A DNA stretch of 64,000 nucleotides, from contig NC_008268.1 of assembly GCF_000014565.1 (NCBI RefSeq), positions 1,377,001 to 1,441,000 on the forward strand, written 5' to 3'. A model generated the notes under the pieces. That model saw only the letters and a list, made by a program, of their open reading frames with translations, was not told the DNA's origin and made no database searches. Both the position numbers and the translations under genes were made by a program. This document shows, one piece after another, positions 26,204 to 35,175 of the stretch. Source of the stretch: Rhodococcus jostii RHA1. Lineage in GTDB: Bacteria > Actinomycetota > Actinomycetes > Mycobacteriales > Mycobacteriaceae. Positions within the stretch are counted from its first letter, which is position 1, and every line of letters starts with the position of its first letter.

Positions 26204-27217
26204 TCAGGCGAGCAGGGGCGCGACCCGCGGCGGAATCTCGTTCAACGCGTACGGCAGGCTCAATACGGTGCTCCACGCCATCGCTTCGGCGGCGGCGTCC
26301 TCGAGCGTGAGCGTGCGTCCGGCCTTCACCACGTCGAGTTCCTGATAGATCGGTGTCTTGTCGAGCTCCGCGCGCAACTTGTCGCCGTAACCGCCGCCCG
26401 CGTACCAGACGAGGAGATCGACGTTCGCGAGCGACAGTTGCTCCGTGCTGATCTCGGCGAAGTTGCCGGTGATCTGTTCCGTCACAGCGGGATTGACGAA
26501 GCCGAGTTCGGTGAAGAAGCGGACCTTCGGGTCCTCCGGACCGTACACACCGAACTGCCCGGGACCCTTGAGCGCGCCGACGAGGACGGTCTTTCCCGCG
26601 AACGCCGGGTTGGCGGCCCGGACGTCGTCGAACTGCGTCTCGACGGAGGACACGAGCTCCGCGGCCTTGTCCTTCTTGCCGAGCGTCTCGCCGAGAATCC
26701 TCGTCTGGTCCTGCCACGGGACGCCGTATTCGGCGAACTCCTTGGGCTGCGCGACCGTCGGCGCGATGGCGCTCAGCTTGTCGTACTGGGCCTGGGTGAG
26801 GCCGGAGTAGGTGCCGACCACCAGATCCGGGGCGACCGTCGCGACCTTCTCGAAATCGATGTTGGTCGATGCCGTGCCCACGATCTCGGGCTGCGCGTCG
26901 CCGAGGAGGCCCTGCGCCCACGGCCACACGCCGTAGGGATAGTCGCCGTACCAGTCGAACGTGCCTGCCAGCGTGCCGCCGAGCGCGAGGATCGTGTCCT
27001 GGTCGTTGTAGCCCACACTGACGATGCGCTGCGGGTCGGTCGGCACCTGGGTCTCGCCGTACTTGTGGGCGATGACGGGACCGGACGGCTCACTGCCGGT
27101 GCCGGAGCCGTCGCCGTCCGAGCTGCTGCAGGCCGCGGCGAACGCGAGCAGCGCTCCCCCGGTGCCCACGAGGAATCCGCGTCGGCTCAGGCCGATCCTC
27201 TGTTGACCCACGTTCAT
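26204..27217 (-). CDS. Iron-siderophore ABC transporter substrate-binding lipoprotein
   Basis: A 337-aa FecB/FhuD-type periplasmic-binding protein. The signal region has a twin-arginine-like SRRGFLVG and ends in lipobox-like LAFAAAC, so Cys30 is probably lipidated and the protein anchored outside the membrane. The mature part has the helical-backbone family segments TDPQRIVSVGYNDQDTILALG, FEKVATVAPDLVVGTYSG and DLLVWYAGGGYGDKLRAEL. No permease or ATPase gene is adjacent, so it must work with components encoded elsewhere. An IdeR-like box lies 38-66 bases upstream, consistent with induction in low iron. Confidence 0.9.
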   Translation of the reverse strand: MNVGQQRIGLSRRGFLVGTGGALLAFAAACSSSDGDGSGTGSEPSGPVIAHKYGETQVPTDPQRIVSVGYNDQDTILALGGTLAGTFDWYGDYPYGVWPWAQGLLGDAQPEIVGTASTNIDFEKVATVAPDLVVGTYSGLTQAQYDKLSAIAPTVAQPKEFAEYGVPWQDQTRILGETLGKKDKAAELVSSVETQFDDVRAANPAFAGKTVLVGALKGPGQFGVYGPEDPKVRFFTELGFVNPAVTEQITGNFAEISTEQLSLANVDLLVWYAGGGYGDKLRAELDKTPIYQELDVVKAGRTLTLEDAAAEAMAWSTVLSLPYALNEIPPRVAPLLA

Positions 27218-27254
27218 GCGGCGACCCTCTCGTCTACCAGGTACTACGATCCAC

Positions 27255-27283
27255 TTAGGTAAGGCTTGCCGAGCTTATCCTAA
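27255..27283 (-). promoter_or_regulatory. Putative IdeR/DtxR iron box upstream of the siderophore-binding gene
   Basis: TTAGGTAAGGC (27255-27265) and GCTTATCCTAA (27273-27283) form an extended TTAGG...CCTAA inverted repeat. The first half closely matches the mycobacterial IdeR consensus TTAGGTTAGGCTAACCTAA. It lies just upstream of the lipoprotein gene on the minus strand and overlaps the stop of the GNAT gene. Iron repression is inferred from the family consensus. Confidence 0.6.
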
Positions 27284-27903
27284 GGGGTCGCGCGGACGGG
27301 TTCCCGCCACATCGCCCACAGCGTCGGCCCGCCGTCCGGGATCCGGATCTCGCCGGTGACGTCGAATCCGAACCGCTGGTAGTAGGAAATGTTGTCTTCC
27401 TTGCTCGACTCCAGATACGCCGGGAGCCCCTCGGCATCACACCGGTCCAGCCGCGACCGCAACAGCGCCTTCCCGTAACCGCCGCCCCGTCCCGCGCTCG
27501 ACGTCCCGATCGTCGCCAGATACCAGTGCACGGGATCGACCGGGTGTGCGTCCTCGACGGTTCCGCTCACCGCGGCCCCGACGCCCAGCCGCGAGCCGAA
27601 CGCGCGGACCAGTCCCGGCAGGCTGAGGATCGACGACAACGTCGACTGCTTCCAGCCGCCGGGCGGATCCCACATGGCGGCCCCGCGGACCAGGCCGTCG
27701 CCGTCCTCTGCCAGTTCGGCTCCGCCCCCGGCCAGATGGTGATGGCGGATCTCCACCGCGAACAGTCTCGACAGACCGCGCCGCCTGCGCTCGGGATCCG
27801 GCCACATCCACACCATCACGGGATCGTCGAAGAACGCGTCGGCAAGGACGCGCGACAGTTCGGGAATGTCGGATCCGGTCGCCGCTCGCACGCTCACACC
27901 CAT
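27280..27903 (-). CDS. GNAT family N-acetyltransferase
   Basis: A 207-aa single GNAT domain. The acetyl-CoA loop is [23 protein letters not shown] (about residues 135-157), a variant of the R/Q-x-x-G-x-G/A motif, followed by [22 protein letters not shown] as in the terminal strands of the fold. The start at ATG 27903 has only a weak ribosome site; an upstream start at 27924 is possible. It is upstream of the siderophore-binding gene on the same strand. The substrate is unknown, and a siderophore-acyltransferase role would be speculation. Confidence 0.8.
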   Translation of the reverse strand: MGVSVRAATGSDIPELSRVLADAFFDDPVMVWMWPDPERRRRGLSRLFAVEIRHHHLAGGGAELAEDGDGLVRGAAMWDPPGGWKQSTLSSILSLPGLVRAFGSRLGVGAAVSGTVEDAHPVDPVHWYLATIGTSSAGRGGGYGKALLRSRLDRCDAEGLPAYLESSKEDNISYYQRFGFDVTGEIRIPDGGPTLWAMWREPVRATP

Positions 27904-28032
27904 GTCCAGAGGGTACGGGCACACCAGGCGGGCGCGCCGGAACGACTGGCCGTCGCGCCCGGTTCGGGGCCACTATGGACTCATGACCCGCCCCTCGTCC
28001 GCACAAAGTCCGCTCGAATCCGGCGGCAGGTG

Positions 28033-28860
28033 ATGGGCCGCGTCACCGCGCGACGCCCGGTCGTCCGCATCACCGAGCACGGAACGGCACGCAGACCCGA
28101 TTCGCTGGCCGTCGAAGAACCCCTCGAGATCCGGGTCGGCGGCCGTTCACTGTCGGTGACGATGCGCACGCCGGGCGACGACATCGATCTGGTGCACGGG
28201 TTCCTGCTGACCGAGGGCATCATCGAGAGCCGCGACGACGTGTCCGTCGCCCGCTATTGCGACGGCGTCGACGAGAGCGGAGCCAACACGTACAACGTGC
28301 TCGACGTGGTTCTGGCCGAGGGCGTCCCGGTTCCGGGTGGACCGGAACGCCGGTTCGTCACCTCGTCGGCCTGCGGGGTGTGCGGCAAGGCGTCGCTGGA
28401 CCAGGTCCGGACACGGTCACGATTCCCCTTGTCCGGCAACGACTTGTCGGTGACCGCGGCCACGCTGTCGTCGATGCCGGCCACCTTGCGGGCGGGTCAG
28501 CGCATCTTCGATTCGACGGGCGGACTGCACGCCGCGGGCCTGTTCACCCCCGACGGCGCACTCGTCGCGTTGCGGGAGGACGTCGGCAGGCACAACGCCG
28601 TCGACAAGGTGCTGGGGTGGGCACTGACACAGGAGCGGGTGCCGCTGTCGGGCAGTGTTCTCCTCGTCAGCGGGCGCGCGTCCTTCGAACTGGTGCAGAA
28701 GTCCGTGATGGCGGGGATACCGATGCTCGGCGCGGTGTCGGCGCCGTCCTCGCTGGCCGTCGACCTGGCACTGGAATCCGGCACGACGCTCGTCGGCTTC
28801 CTCCGCGGGGAGTCGATGAACGTCTATGCCGGAGCCCAGCGCGTGAAGACCGGGGTCTGA
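28033..28860 (+). CDS. fdhD: Formate dehydrogenase accessory sulfurtransferase FdhD
   Basis: FdhD passes sulfur from a cysteine desulfurase to the molybdenum cofactor of formate dehydrogenases. The 275-aa protein has the [16 protein letters not shown] segment, the functional cysteine pair in [13 protein letters not shown], and [18 protein letters not shown] and [18 protein letters not shown] in the C-terminal half. The ATG at 28033 is preceded by GGCAGG; a GTG directly before it (28030) is an alternative. No formate dehydrogenase gene is in the window, so the partner is elsewhere. It is convergent with pcaJ, leaving ten bases between them. Confidence 0.94.
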   Translation: MGRVTARRPVVRITEHGTARRPDSLAVEEPLEIRVGGRSLSVTMRTPGDDIDLVHGFLLTEGIIESRDDVSVARYCDGVDESGANTYNVLDVVLAEGVPVPGGPERRFVTSSACGVCGKASLDQVRTRSRFPLSGNDLSVTAATLSSMPATLRAGQRIFDSTGGLHAAGLFTPDGALVALREDVGRHNAVDKVLGWALTQERVPLSGSVLLVSGRASFELVQKSVMAGIPMLGAVSAPSSLAVDLALESGTTLVGFLRGESMNVYAGAQRVKTGV

Positions 28861-28870
28861 GCGGGCGTTT

Positions 28871-29512
28871 CTAGACGGTGGCGTCGACGAGGAGCGTCGC
28901 GCCGGTGGCCGCCTGAACGTCCTCGACGCTGTGGCCGGGAGCGGTCTCGACGAGCCGCAGGCCGTCGGGGGTCACGTCGATGACAGCGAGATCGGTGACG
29001 ATCTTCTGTACGCAGCGCTTGCCGGTGTACGGCAGCGTGCACTCCTCGAGGATCTTGTGCTCACCCTTCTTGGTGACGTGATCCATCATCACGATGACCT
29101 TGCCCGCGCCGTGGACGAGGTCCATCGCGCCGCCCATGCCCTTGACCATGGCGCCCGGGACCATCCAGTTGGACAGGTCGCCGTGGCTGCTGACCTGCAT
29201 GGCGCCGAGAACTGCCACGTCGACGCTGCCGCCGCGGATCATCGAGAAGGAGTCGGAGGAGGAGAAGAACGCGCCGCCGGGGACCACGGTGATGGTCTCC
29301 TTGCCCGCGTTGATCAGTTCGGGGTCGACCTCGTCGTCGGTCGGGTACGGCCCGACGCCGAGGATGCCGTTCTCCGAGTGCAGGATGACGTCCTTGCCGG
29401 CCGGGATGTGACCGGGGATCAGGGTGGGCATGCCGATGCCGAGGTTCACGTACTGCCCATCCTCGAGCTCGGCCGCGACCCGGGCCGCCATCTCGTCACG
29501 CGTCCAGCTCAT
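28871..29512 (-). CDS. pcaJ: 3-oxoadipate CoA-transferase, subunit B
   Basis: Beta subunit of the succinyl-CoA:3-oxoadipate CoA-transferase, which activates beta-ketoadipate for thiolysis. The 213-aa protein has [16 protein letters not shown] and the catalytic glutamate in the [12 protein letters not shown] motif (Glu about residue 47), plus [20 protein letters not shown]. The ATG overlaps the pcaI stop (ATGA), as expected for a heterodimer made in equal amounts. A related succinyl-CoA:3-ketoacid transferase is hard to exclude by sequence, but the divergent pcaHGBLRF genes support this assignment. Confidence 0.92.
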   Translation of the reverse strand: MSWTRDEMAARVAAELEDGQYVNLGIGMPTLIPGHIPAGKDVILHSENGILGVGPYPTDDEVDPELINAGKETITVVPGGAFFSSSDSFSMIRGGSVDVAVLGAMQVSSHGDLSNWMVPGAMVKGMGGAMDLVHGAGKVIVMMDHVTKKGEHKILEECTLPYTGKRCVQKIVTDLAVIDVTPDGLRLVETAPGHSVEDVQAATGATLLVDATV

Positions 29513-30258
29513 GCCCGTACCGTCCTGTTCTCGATTCCCGTTTCCTGCTTGCCGACCTCGACCACACGCTGGACGAAGATGCCGGGGGTGTGCACCTCGG
29601 CGGGGTCGATCTCGCCGGGCTCGACGAGGTACTCGACCTGCGCGATGGTGATGCGACCGGCGCCGGCGGCGTCCGGGTTGAAGTTGCGGGCCGTCTCCCG
29701 GTACACGAGGTTGCCGAGGCGGTCACCCTTCCACGCGTGGACCAGCGCGAAGTCGGTGCGGATGGCGCGTTCGAGGACGAAGGCCTCTCCGTCGAACTCG
29801 CGCGTCTCCTTGGGCTTGCTCGCCACCGCGATGCCGCCCTGGCCGTCGTAGCGGATCGGCAGACCGCCGTCGGCGACCTGCGTCCCGACACCGGCGGGGG
29901 TGTAGAAGGCGGGGATGCCCGCTCCCCCGGCGCGCATGCGCTCGGCCAGCGTGCCCTGCGGAGTGAGCTCGACCTCGAGCTCTCCGCTGAGGTACTGCCG
30001 CGCGAATTCCTTGTTCGCGCCGACGTACGAGCTGATCGTGCGCCGGATCCGGTGCTGCTCGAGGAGCAGACCCAGACCGAAACCGTCGGTGCCGCAGTTG
30101 TTGCTGACCGTCTCGAGGTCGGTCGCACCTTGTGCGAGGAGGGCGTCGATGAGGACCGAGGGGATACCGACGAGGCCGAAGCCGCCCACCGCGAGGGACG
30201 CTCCGTCGGGGACATCGGCAACGGCCTCGGCCGCCGTTGCGAAGACTTTGTTGACCAT
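29509..30258 (-). CDS. pcaI: 3-oxoadipate CoA-transferase, subunit A
   Basis: Alpha subunit of the CoA-transferase, 249 aa. Family motifs are [20 protein letters not shown] at the N-terminus (the CoA-binding glycine loop), [16 protein letters not shown] and [11 protein letters not shown] place the start at the ATG at 30258 ([13 protein letters not shown]); the frame is open 39 bases further. It heads the minus-strand pcaIJ unit and shares a 150-bp control region with pcaH. A TGTTC-N7-GAACA palindrome lies 22-38 bases upstream of the start. Confidence 0.92.
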   Translation of the reverse strand: MVNKVFATAAEAVADVPDGASLAVGGFGLVGIPSVLIDALLAQGATDLETVSNNCGTDGFGLGLLLEQHRIRRTISSYVGANKEFARQYLSGELEVELTPQGTLAERMRAGGAGIPAFYTPAGVGTQVADGGLPIRYDGQGGIAVASKPKETREFDGEAFVLERAIRTDFALVHAWKGDRLGNLVYRETARNFNPDAAGAGRITIAQVEYLVEPGEIDPAEVHTPGIFVQRVVEVGKQETGIENRTVRA

Positions 30259-30279
30259 GTGACCCAGGCTACCGCAAAA

Positions 30280-30296
30280 TGTTCGAGTAGTGAACA
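30280..30296. promoter_or_regulatory. Putative PcaR operator, pcaI side
   Basis: TGTTCGAGTAGTGAACA is a 17-bp inverted repeat TGTTC-N7-GAACA positioned just upstream of pcaI on the minus strand. It matches the second site at 30379-30395. A half-site GCGAACA lies at 30309-30315 between them. Binding by the IclR-type PcaR is inferred from its gene being in the divergent operon. Confidence 0.5.
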
Positions 30297-30331
30297 CCCA
30301 TCCACATTGCGAACAAATTCCGCCCCGCCTG

Positions 30332-30360
30332 TTGGCCCCATCACAAAACGCGACTACTAT
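30332..30360 (+). promoter_or_regulatory. Putative promoter of the pcaHGBLRF operon
   Basis: TTGGCC (30332-30337) and TACTAT (30355-30360) are exactly 17 bases apart. The predicted start near 30367 leaves a leader of about 44 bases to the pcaH ATG, and the second palindrome (30379-30395) then falls inside that leader. Confidence 0.5.
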
Positions 30361-30378
30361 GTGCGAATAGCGGCCGAC

Positions 30379-30395
30379 TGTTCACATCGAGAACG
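30379..30395. promoter_or_regulatory. Putative PcaR operator, pcaH side
   Basis: TGTTCACATCGAGAACG is a TGTTC-N7-GAACG palindrome of the same spacing as 30280-30296. It lies between the putative pcaH transcription start and the start codon, a location suited to repression in the absence of inducer. Confidence 0.5.
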
Positions 30396-30410
30396 TGAGG
30401 ATCTTTTTCC

Positions 30411-31124
30411 ATGCTGCATCTGCCAGCCCACTTCGAAGCCGGGCACGAAGCCAATGCCCCGCTGCTGTTCCCCGAGTACAAGACGACTCGGCTGCGCAGC
30501 CCCAAGAACGACCTGATCCTGATCCCGCAGCGACTCGGCGAGATCACCGGTCCGGTCTTCGGCGACGCCGACGTCGCCAAGGGTGAGAACGACATGACCC
30601 ACGCCAACGGCGGCGAGGCCCAGGGACAGCGCATCATCGTCCACGGCCGCGTCCTCGACAGTGCGGGCAAGCCCATCCCCGACACCCTCATCGAGGTGTG
30701 GCAGGCCAATGCCGGCGGCCGCTACCGCCACAAGATGGATTCCTGGCCGGCCCCGCTCGATCCCCACTTCAACGGTGTCGCCCGCTGCCTCACCGACAAG
30801 CAGGGCCACTACGAGTTCACGACCATCAAGCCCGGCGCCTACCCGTGGGGCAACCACCACAACGCGTGGCGGCCCGCACACATCCACTTCTCCCTGTTCG
30901 GTCAGGCGTTCACCCAGCGGCTGGTCACGCAGATGTACTTCCCGGACGATCCGTTCTTCTTCCAGGACCCGATCTACAACTCGGTGCCCGAAGCGGCGCG
31001 CGAGCGGATGATCAGCACGTTCGACTACGACCACACCCGCGACAACTGGGCCGTCGGATTCAAGTTCGACATCGTCCTGCGCGGTCGGGACGCCACCCCG
31101 TTCGAGGACCCGGAGGGCCACTGA
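30411..31124 (+). CDS. pcaH: Protocatechuate 3,4-dioxygenase, beta subunit
   Basis: Iron(III)-containing subunit of the intradiol dioxygenase that opens protocatechuate to 3-carboxy-cis,cis-muconate. The 237-aa protein has the family core GRVLDSAGKPIPDTLIEVWQANAGGRYRHK. The metal ligands of the family are present: a tyrosine in the GAYPWGNHHNAWRPAHIHFSLFG region, a second in the YFP segment and histidines in HNAWRPAHIH. The ATG at 30411 follows an AGGATCT site. The stop shares one base with the pcaG start (TGATG), so the two subunits are translationally coupled. Confidence 0.96.
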   Translation: MLHLPAHFEAGHEANAPLLFPEYKTTRLRSPKNDLILIPQRLGEITGPVFGDADVAKGENDMTHANGGEAQGQRIIVHGRVLDSAGKPIPDTLIEVWQANAGGRYRHKMDSWPAPLDPHFNGVARCLTDKQGHYEFTTIKPGAYPWGNHHNAWRPAHIHFSLFGQAFTQRLVTQMYFPDDPFFFQDPIYNSVPEAARERMISTFDYDHTRDNWAVGFKFDIVLRGRDATPFEDPEGH

Positions 31125-31765
31125 TGATCGACACCCAGAATCCCGACGCCCCCCGCTACCCGGTCTTCGCCAAGAGCCAGGACCAGGTGCCGTTCGGTGT
31201 CACGCCGTCCCAGACCGTCGGCCCGTACGTCCACATCGGCCTCTTCCCCACGTGGGAGAACAGCGGCGACGCCGTCCCCGAGGATGCGCCGGGACGAATC
31301 GACGTGTCCTTCAGCGTCATCGACGGCGCCGGTCAGCCCATCGGCGACGCGATGATCGAAACCTGGCAGGCAGATGCCGCGGGCCGGTTCAACAGCCCCA
31401 CCGATCCCCGCGGTGCCGCCGAGGCGACCCCCGCCGGCTTCCGCAGCCTGGCCCGCGTGTTCGCCGACGAGAGCGGCACGATCGTGGTGCACACCGTGAA
31501 GCCGGGCGCACTTCCCGCCGAGGACGGCGCCGTCGAGGCCCCGCACATCAACGTCGGACTGTTCGCCCGCGGCATGCTCGAGAGGCTGTACACACGGCTG
31601 TACTTCCCCGAGGACACGGACGCGCACGCATCGGACCCCGTGCTGTCCGCCGTTCCGGAAGCCGACCGCCCCAAGCTGATCGCGGAGAAGACGGATCGCG
31701 GATACCACCTGACGATCCACGTGCAGAACACGGACGGACGGGAAACCCCGTTCTTCGCCCTGTAA
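31124..31765 (+). CDS. pcaG: Protocatechuate 3,4-dioxygenase, alpha subunit
   Basis: The 213-aa non-metal-binding partner of PcaH; together they form the alpha-beta protomer. It has the intradiol-dioxygenase fold (TPSQTVGPYVHIGLF, GQPIGDAMIETWQADAAGRF, APHINVGLFARGMLERLYTRLYFP) but lacks the full set of iron ligands, as expected for the alpha chain. The start overlaps the pcaH stop by one base. Confidence 0.96.
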   Translation: MIDTQNPDAPRYPVFAKSQDQVPFGVTPSQTVGPYVHIGLFPTWENSGDAVPEDAPGRIDVSFSVIDGAGQPIGDAMIETWQADAAGRFNSPTDPRGAAEATPAGFRSLARVFADESGTIVVHTVKPGALPAEDGAVEAPHINVGLFARGMLERLYTRLYFPEDTDAHASDPVLSAVPEADRPKLIAEKTDRGYHLTIHVQNTDGRETPFFAL

Positions 31766-31793
31766 TCGGTCACAACGCAGAAAGGTGTCGCGC

Positions 31794-33146
31794 GTGAACT
31801 CTCCGGAGCCTTCCCGGGGTGCCCTGTTCGATCCGACGTTCGGTGCCGGCGAAATGTCGGCGCTGCTCTCGGACCGGGCGTGGGTCACCGCGCTGGTCGA
31901 GGTCGAGGGGGCACTGGCCCGGGCGGAGGCGAAGTGCGACGTCATCCCCGCCGCGTCCGCCGACGCCATCTCGTCGGTGTTCGCGCGCGTCGTCGCCGAG
32001 GGCTCCGTGGATGTGGGTGCCCTCGGCGTGGCGGCCGCAGCGGGGGGCAATCCCGTGATCCCGCTGGTGAAACTGCTCCGCAGCGAGGTCGCGGCCGCCG
32101 ATCTCGGGGTATCCGGAAGCCACGTGCACAAGGGCGCCACGAGTCAGGACATCCTCGACACCGCCCTGATGCTGCTGTGCCGCCGGTCGGGTGCGCACAT
32201 CCTGGCCTCGCTCGACGAGGCGGTGGTGTGCGCCGAGGCGCTCGCGCGGGCCCAGCGCGACACCCCGATCGCCGGCCGCACACTCGGCCAGCAGGCCCTC
32301 CCCACCACGTTCGGCGTGCTCGCCGCGGGGTGGATGACGGCGTTGCACAGGGCCTCCCGTGCACTGTTCGACGCCCTCGACGGACTTCCCGTGCAACTGG
32401 GAGGCGCGGCCGGGACGTCGGCTGCGCTCTACCCGCACGGCCTCGACGTCGCCGACGTGCTCGCCGACGAGCTCGGGCTGGCACGTCAGGACGTGCCCTG
32501 GCACACCGATCGCACCCGCATCGCGCTGCTCGCGTCGGCGCTCGGAACGGCGGCGGGCGCGGTGTCCAAGATCGCCACCGACCTCGTGTTCCTGTCGTCC
32601 ACCGAGGTCGGCGAGGTCAGCGAAGGGTCCCCCGGCGGTTCGTCGGCCATGCCGCACAAGCGCAATCCGGTGGCCGCGATCGCGGCCCGCGCCGCGGCCC
32701 GCCGCACCCCGGGACTCGTCGCGACGATCCTCGGCTCGATGGATCACGAGCAGCAGCGCGCCGCGGGCGCCTGGCACGCCGAGTGGGAAACGCTCACGGA
32801 CCTGCTACGCCTCACCGGCGGAGCCGTCGCGCGCATCGCCGACTCGCTCGGCGGGCTGAACGTCCACCCCGACGCGATGGCCCGCAACCTCGACATCACC
32901 GGCGGCCTGCTCCTCGCGGAACGCGTCACCGGCGCCCTGTCCGCCCGCACCGACAACGCGCGCGCCCTGGTCACCGCCGCGTGCGAGACCGGACACCCCC
33001 TCGACGAGGATCCCGGGCTCCTCGAATACCTGCAGGCGGACGAGATCCGCGCCCTGCTCGACCCCGCCGGATACCTCGGCCACGCCCACGACATCGTCGA
33101 CCGCGCACTGGAGACAGTGGCCCGCGGCCGGGAAGGAACGCGATGA
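31794..33146 (+). CDS. pcaB: 3-carboxy-cis,cis-muconate cycloisomerase
   Basis: Fumarase/aspartase-superfamily enzyme converting 3-carboxy-cis,cis-muconate to 4-carboxymuconolactone. The signature loop GSSAMPHKRNPV (about residue 280) carries the catalytic serine, and GVSGSHVHKGATSQDILDTA is the second conserved region. I prefer the GTG at 31794 (450 aa), with AAAGG eight bases upstream, over the GTG at 31785. It is 28 bases after pcaG and overlaps pcaL by four bases (ATGA). Confidence 0.94.
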   Translation: MNSPEPSRGALFDPTFGAGEMSALLSDRAWVTALVEVEGALARAEAKCDVIPAASADAISSVFARVVAEGSVDVGALGVAAAAGGNPVIPLVKLLRSEVAAADLGVSGSHVHKGATSQDILDTALMLLCRRSGAHILASLDEAVVCAEALARAQRDTPIAGRTLGQQALPTTFGVLAAGWMTALHRASRALFDALDGLPVQLGGAAGTSAALYPHGLDVADVLADELGLARQDVPWHTDRTRIALLASALGTAAGAVSKIATDLVFLSSTEVGEVSEGSPGGSSAMPHKRNPVAAIAARAAARRTPGLVATILGSMDHEQQRAAGAWHAEWETLTDLLRLTGGAVARIADSLGGLNVHPDAMARNLDITGGLLLAERVTGALSARTDNARALVTAACETGHPLDEDPGLLEYLQADEIRALLDPAGYLGHAHDIVDRALETVARGREGTR

Positions 33147-34345
33147 CAGTCGCACTCGCACACGAAATCTCCGGACCCCGAAGCGGCGCGGCGGACGCCC
33201 CCGTCGTCGTCCTGCTCGGATCGCTCGGCTCCAACCGGTCGATGTGGGACCCGCAGATCGCGGCGCTGTCCTACGAATGCCGGGTCGTCGCCGTCGATCA
33301 GCGCGGCCACGGCGAATCGCCGGCACCGGACGGCCCGTACTCCGTCCGCGACCTGTCCGAGGACGTTCTCGCCCTGCTCGACTCGCTCGGCGTCGACGCC
33401 GCCCACTTCGTCGGACTGTCCATGGGCGGCGCGATCGCCCAGTGGCTCGGCGCGCACGCTCCGCGCCGGGTGCTGTCGCTGTCGCTGCTGTGCACCGCCG
33501 CGAAATTCGGTGAACCGCAGGCATGGATCGAGCGGGCCGCGGCATCGCGCACCGACGGTCCGGAGTCGCTCGCGGATGCCGTTGTCGCACGGTGGTTCAG
33601 CGAGGGGCTCGCCAAGCGTGATCCGGAATTCGTCCGGCACTACCGCGAGATGATCGCGTCCACGTCCCCCGAGGGATACGCCGCGTGCTGCGACGCCCTC
33701 GCCGACTGGGATTTCACCGCCGACCTGTCCCGCATCAGCGCACCGACACTGGTGATCGCGGGCGAGGAGGATCCGTCCACCCCGCCGTCGGTCATGCAGA
33801 TCCTCGCGGACGGCATCACCGAGGCCCGGTTCGAGGTGCTCTCCCCCGCCGCGCACGTCGCGAACCTCGAGCAGGCAGGAGCCGTCACGGCGCTGCTGCG
33901 CGAACACATCGTCGGCGCCGGGTACGCGCGCGGCCGGCGCGCCGCGCACGCACAGGGAATGACGGTGCGCCGCTCGATACTCGGCGACGCGCACGTGGAC
34001 CGCTCCGTGGCGGGCACCACCGACTTCACGGCACCGTTCCAGGACTTCATCACCCGCACCGCGTGGGGCGACATCTGGTCACGCCCCGGGCTGGACCACG
34101 AGTTGCGGCGGCTGCTCACGATCGCCGTCCTCACCGCGGTCGGCAACGAGCACGAACTCGACATGCACATCCGCGCCGCCCTCCGCGCGGGTGTCGACGC
34201 CGACACCATCGGTGAGGTGCTCCTCCACACCTCCGTCTACGCCGGTGTGCCCAACAGCAATCTCGGCTTCGCACTCGGCAAACAGGCCCTCGCCGACCTG
34301 TCCTCCACCGACACCGGGGCCACGGAGGAGAATTCGCAGACATGA
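33143..34345 (+). CDS. pcaL: Fused 3-oxoadipate enol-lactonase / 4-carboxymuconolactone decarboxylase
   Basis: Two consecutive pathway enzymes in one 400-aa chain. The N-terminal alpha/beta hydrolase (PcaD, about residues 1-262) has the nucleophile elbow GLSMGG with the catalytic Ser, AVDQRGHGESPAP and the C-terminal histidine in LSPAAHVANLEQAG. The C-terminal domain (PcaC, about 270-395) is a carboxymuconolactone decarboxylase fold, with LRRLLTIAVLTAVGNEHELDMHIRAAL and the conserved histidine in VLLHTSVYAGVPNSN. This fusion is known in Rhodococcus and Streptomyces. It is coupled to pcaB upstream and pcaR downstream through ATGA overlaps. Confidence 0.95.
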   Translation: MTVALAHEISGPRSGAADAPVVVLLGSLGSNRSMWDPQIAALSYECRVVAVDQRGHGESPAPDGPYSVRDLSEDVLALLDSLGVDAAHFVGLSMGGAIAQWLGAHAPRRVLSLSLLCTAAKFGEPQAWIERAAASRTDGPESLADAVVARWFSEGLAKRDPEFVRHYREMIASTSPEGYAACCDALADWDFTADLSRISAPTLVIAGEEDPSTPPSVMQILADGITEARFEVLSPAAHVANLEQAGAVTALLREHIVGAGYARGRRAAHAQGMTVRRSILGDAHVDRSVAGTTDFTAPFQDFITRTAWGDIWSRPGLDHELRRLLTIAVLTAVGNEHELDMHIRAALRAGVDADTIGEVLLHTSVYAGVPNSNLGFALGKQALADLSSTDTGATEENSQT

Positions 34346-35139
34346 CCGCTACCGAACCGACGGAGAAGATCCTCCCGTCCCCCGACTACGTCCAGTCCCT
34401 GGCCCGGGGCCTCGCCGTGATCCGCTGCTTCGACCACCGGAATCAGCGGCGAACGCTCAGTGACGTCGCTCGCGCCACCGACCTGACCCGCGCCACCGCA
34501 CGCCGATTTCTGCTCACCCTCGTCGAGCTCGGCTACGTGGCCACGGACGGTTCCGCGTTCTGGCTCACCCCGCGGGTTCTCGAACTCGGATACAGCTACC
34601 TGTCGAGCCTGTCGCTGCCGGAGGTCGCGCAGCCGCACCTCGAGAAGTTGAGCCACAAGGTCCACGAGTCGTCGTCGGTGTCGATCCTCGACGGCGCCGA
34701 CATCGTGTACGTGGCCCGCGTGCCCGTCAGCCGGATCATGACGGTGGGCATCACCATCGGCACCCGGCTCCCCGCGTACGCCACCTCGATGGGGCGGGTC
34801 CTGCTGGCGGGACTGCCCGACGACGAACTCGACGCGTACCTCGAAAAGCTCGACATCCAGCGGCTCACCGAACGCACGATCACGGCCCGCGACGAGCTGA
34901 AGGCTGCGATTCTCGCGGTCCGCGCGGACGGAATCTGCGTTCTCGACCAGGAACTCGAGGCAGGCCTGCGGTCGATGGCCGCCCCGATCCGGGGCGCCTC
35001 CGGGCTGACCGTCGCGGCGGTGAACATCTCCACACCGGCCGCGCGCTACAGCCTCGAGGATCTGCATTCCGATCTCATCCCGTCGCTGCGGGTCACCGCA
35101 ACCGACATCGAACAGGACCTCGCCACCGTCAATCGCTGA
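34342..35139 (+). CDS. pcaR: IclR family transcriptional regulator of the pca genes
   Basis: A 265-aa IclR-type regulator: an N-terminal winged helix (RTLSDVARATDLTRATARRFLLTLVELGYV, about residues 35-65) and a C-terminal effector-binding domain with VSRIMTVGITIGTRLPAYATSMGRVLL and VLDQELEAGLRSMAAPI. It is embedded in the pca operon with an ATGA overlap to pcaL, so it is co-transcribed with its likely targets. IclR-type PcaR/PobR proteins respond to protocatechuate or beta-ketoadipate in other bacteria. The paired TGTTC-N7-GAACR sites upstream of pcaH and pcaI are the best operator candidates. Confidence 0.9.
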   Translation: MTATEPTEKILPSPDYVQSLARGLAVIRCFDHRNQRRTLSDVARATDLTRATARRFLLTLVELGYVATDGSAFWLTPRVLELGYSYLSSLSLPEVAQPHLEKLSHKVHESSSVSILDGADIVYVARVPVSRIMTVGITIGTRLPAYATSMGRVLLAGLPDDELDAYLEKLDIQRLTERTITARDELKAAILAVRADGICVLDQELEAGLRSMAAPIRGASGLTVAAVNISTPAARYSLEDLHSDLIPSLRVTATDIEQDLATVNR

Positions 35140-35175
35140 CGCAGTGCCCGAGGAATCTTCATGAAAGGTCTTTCC

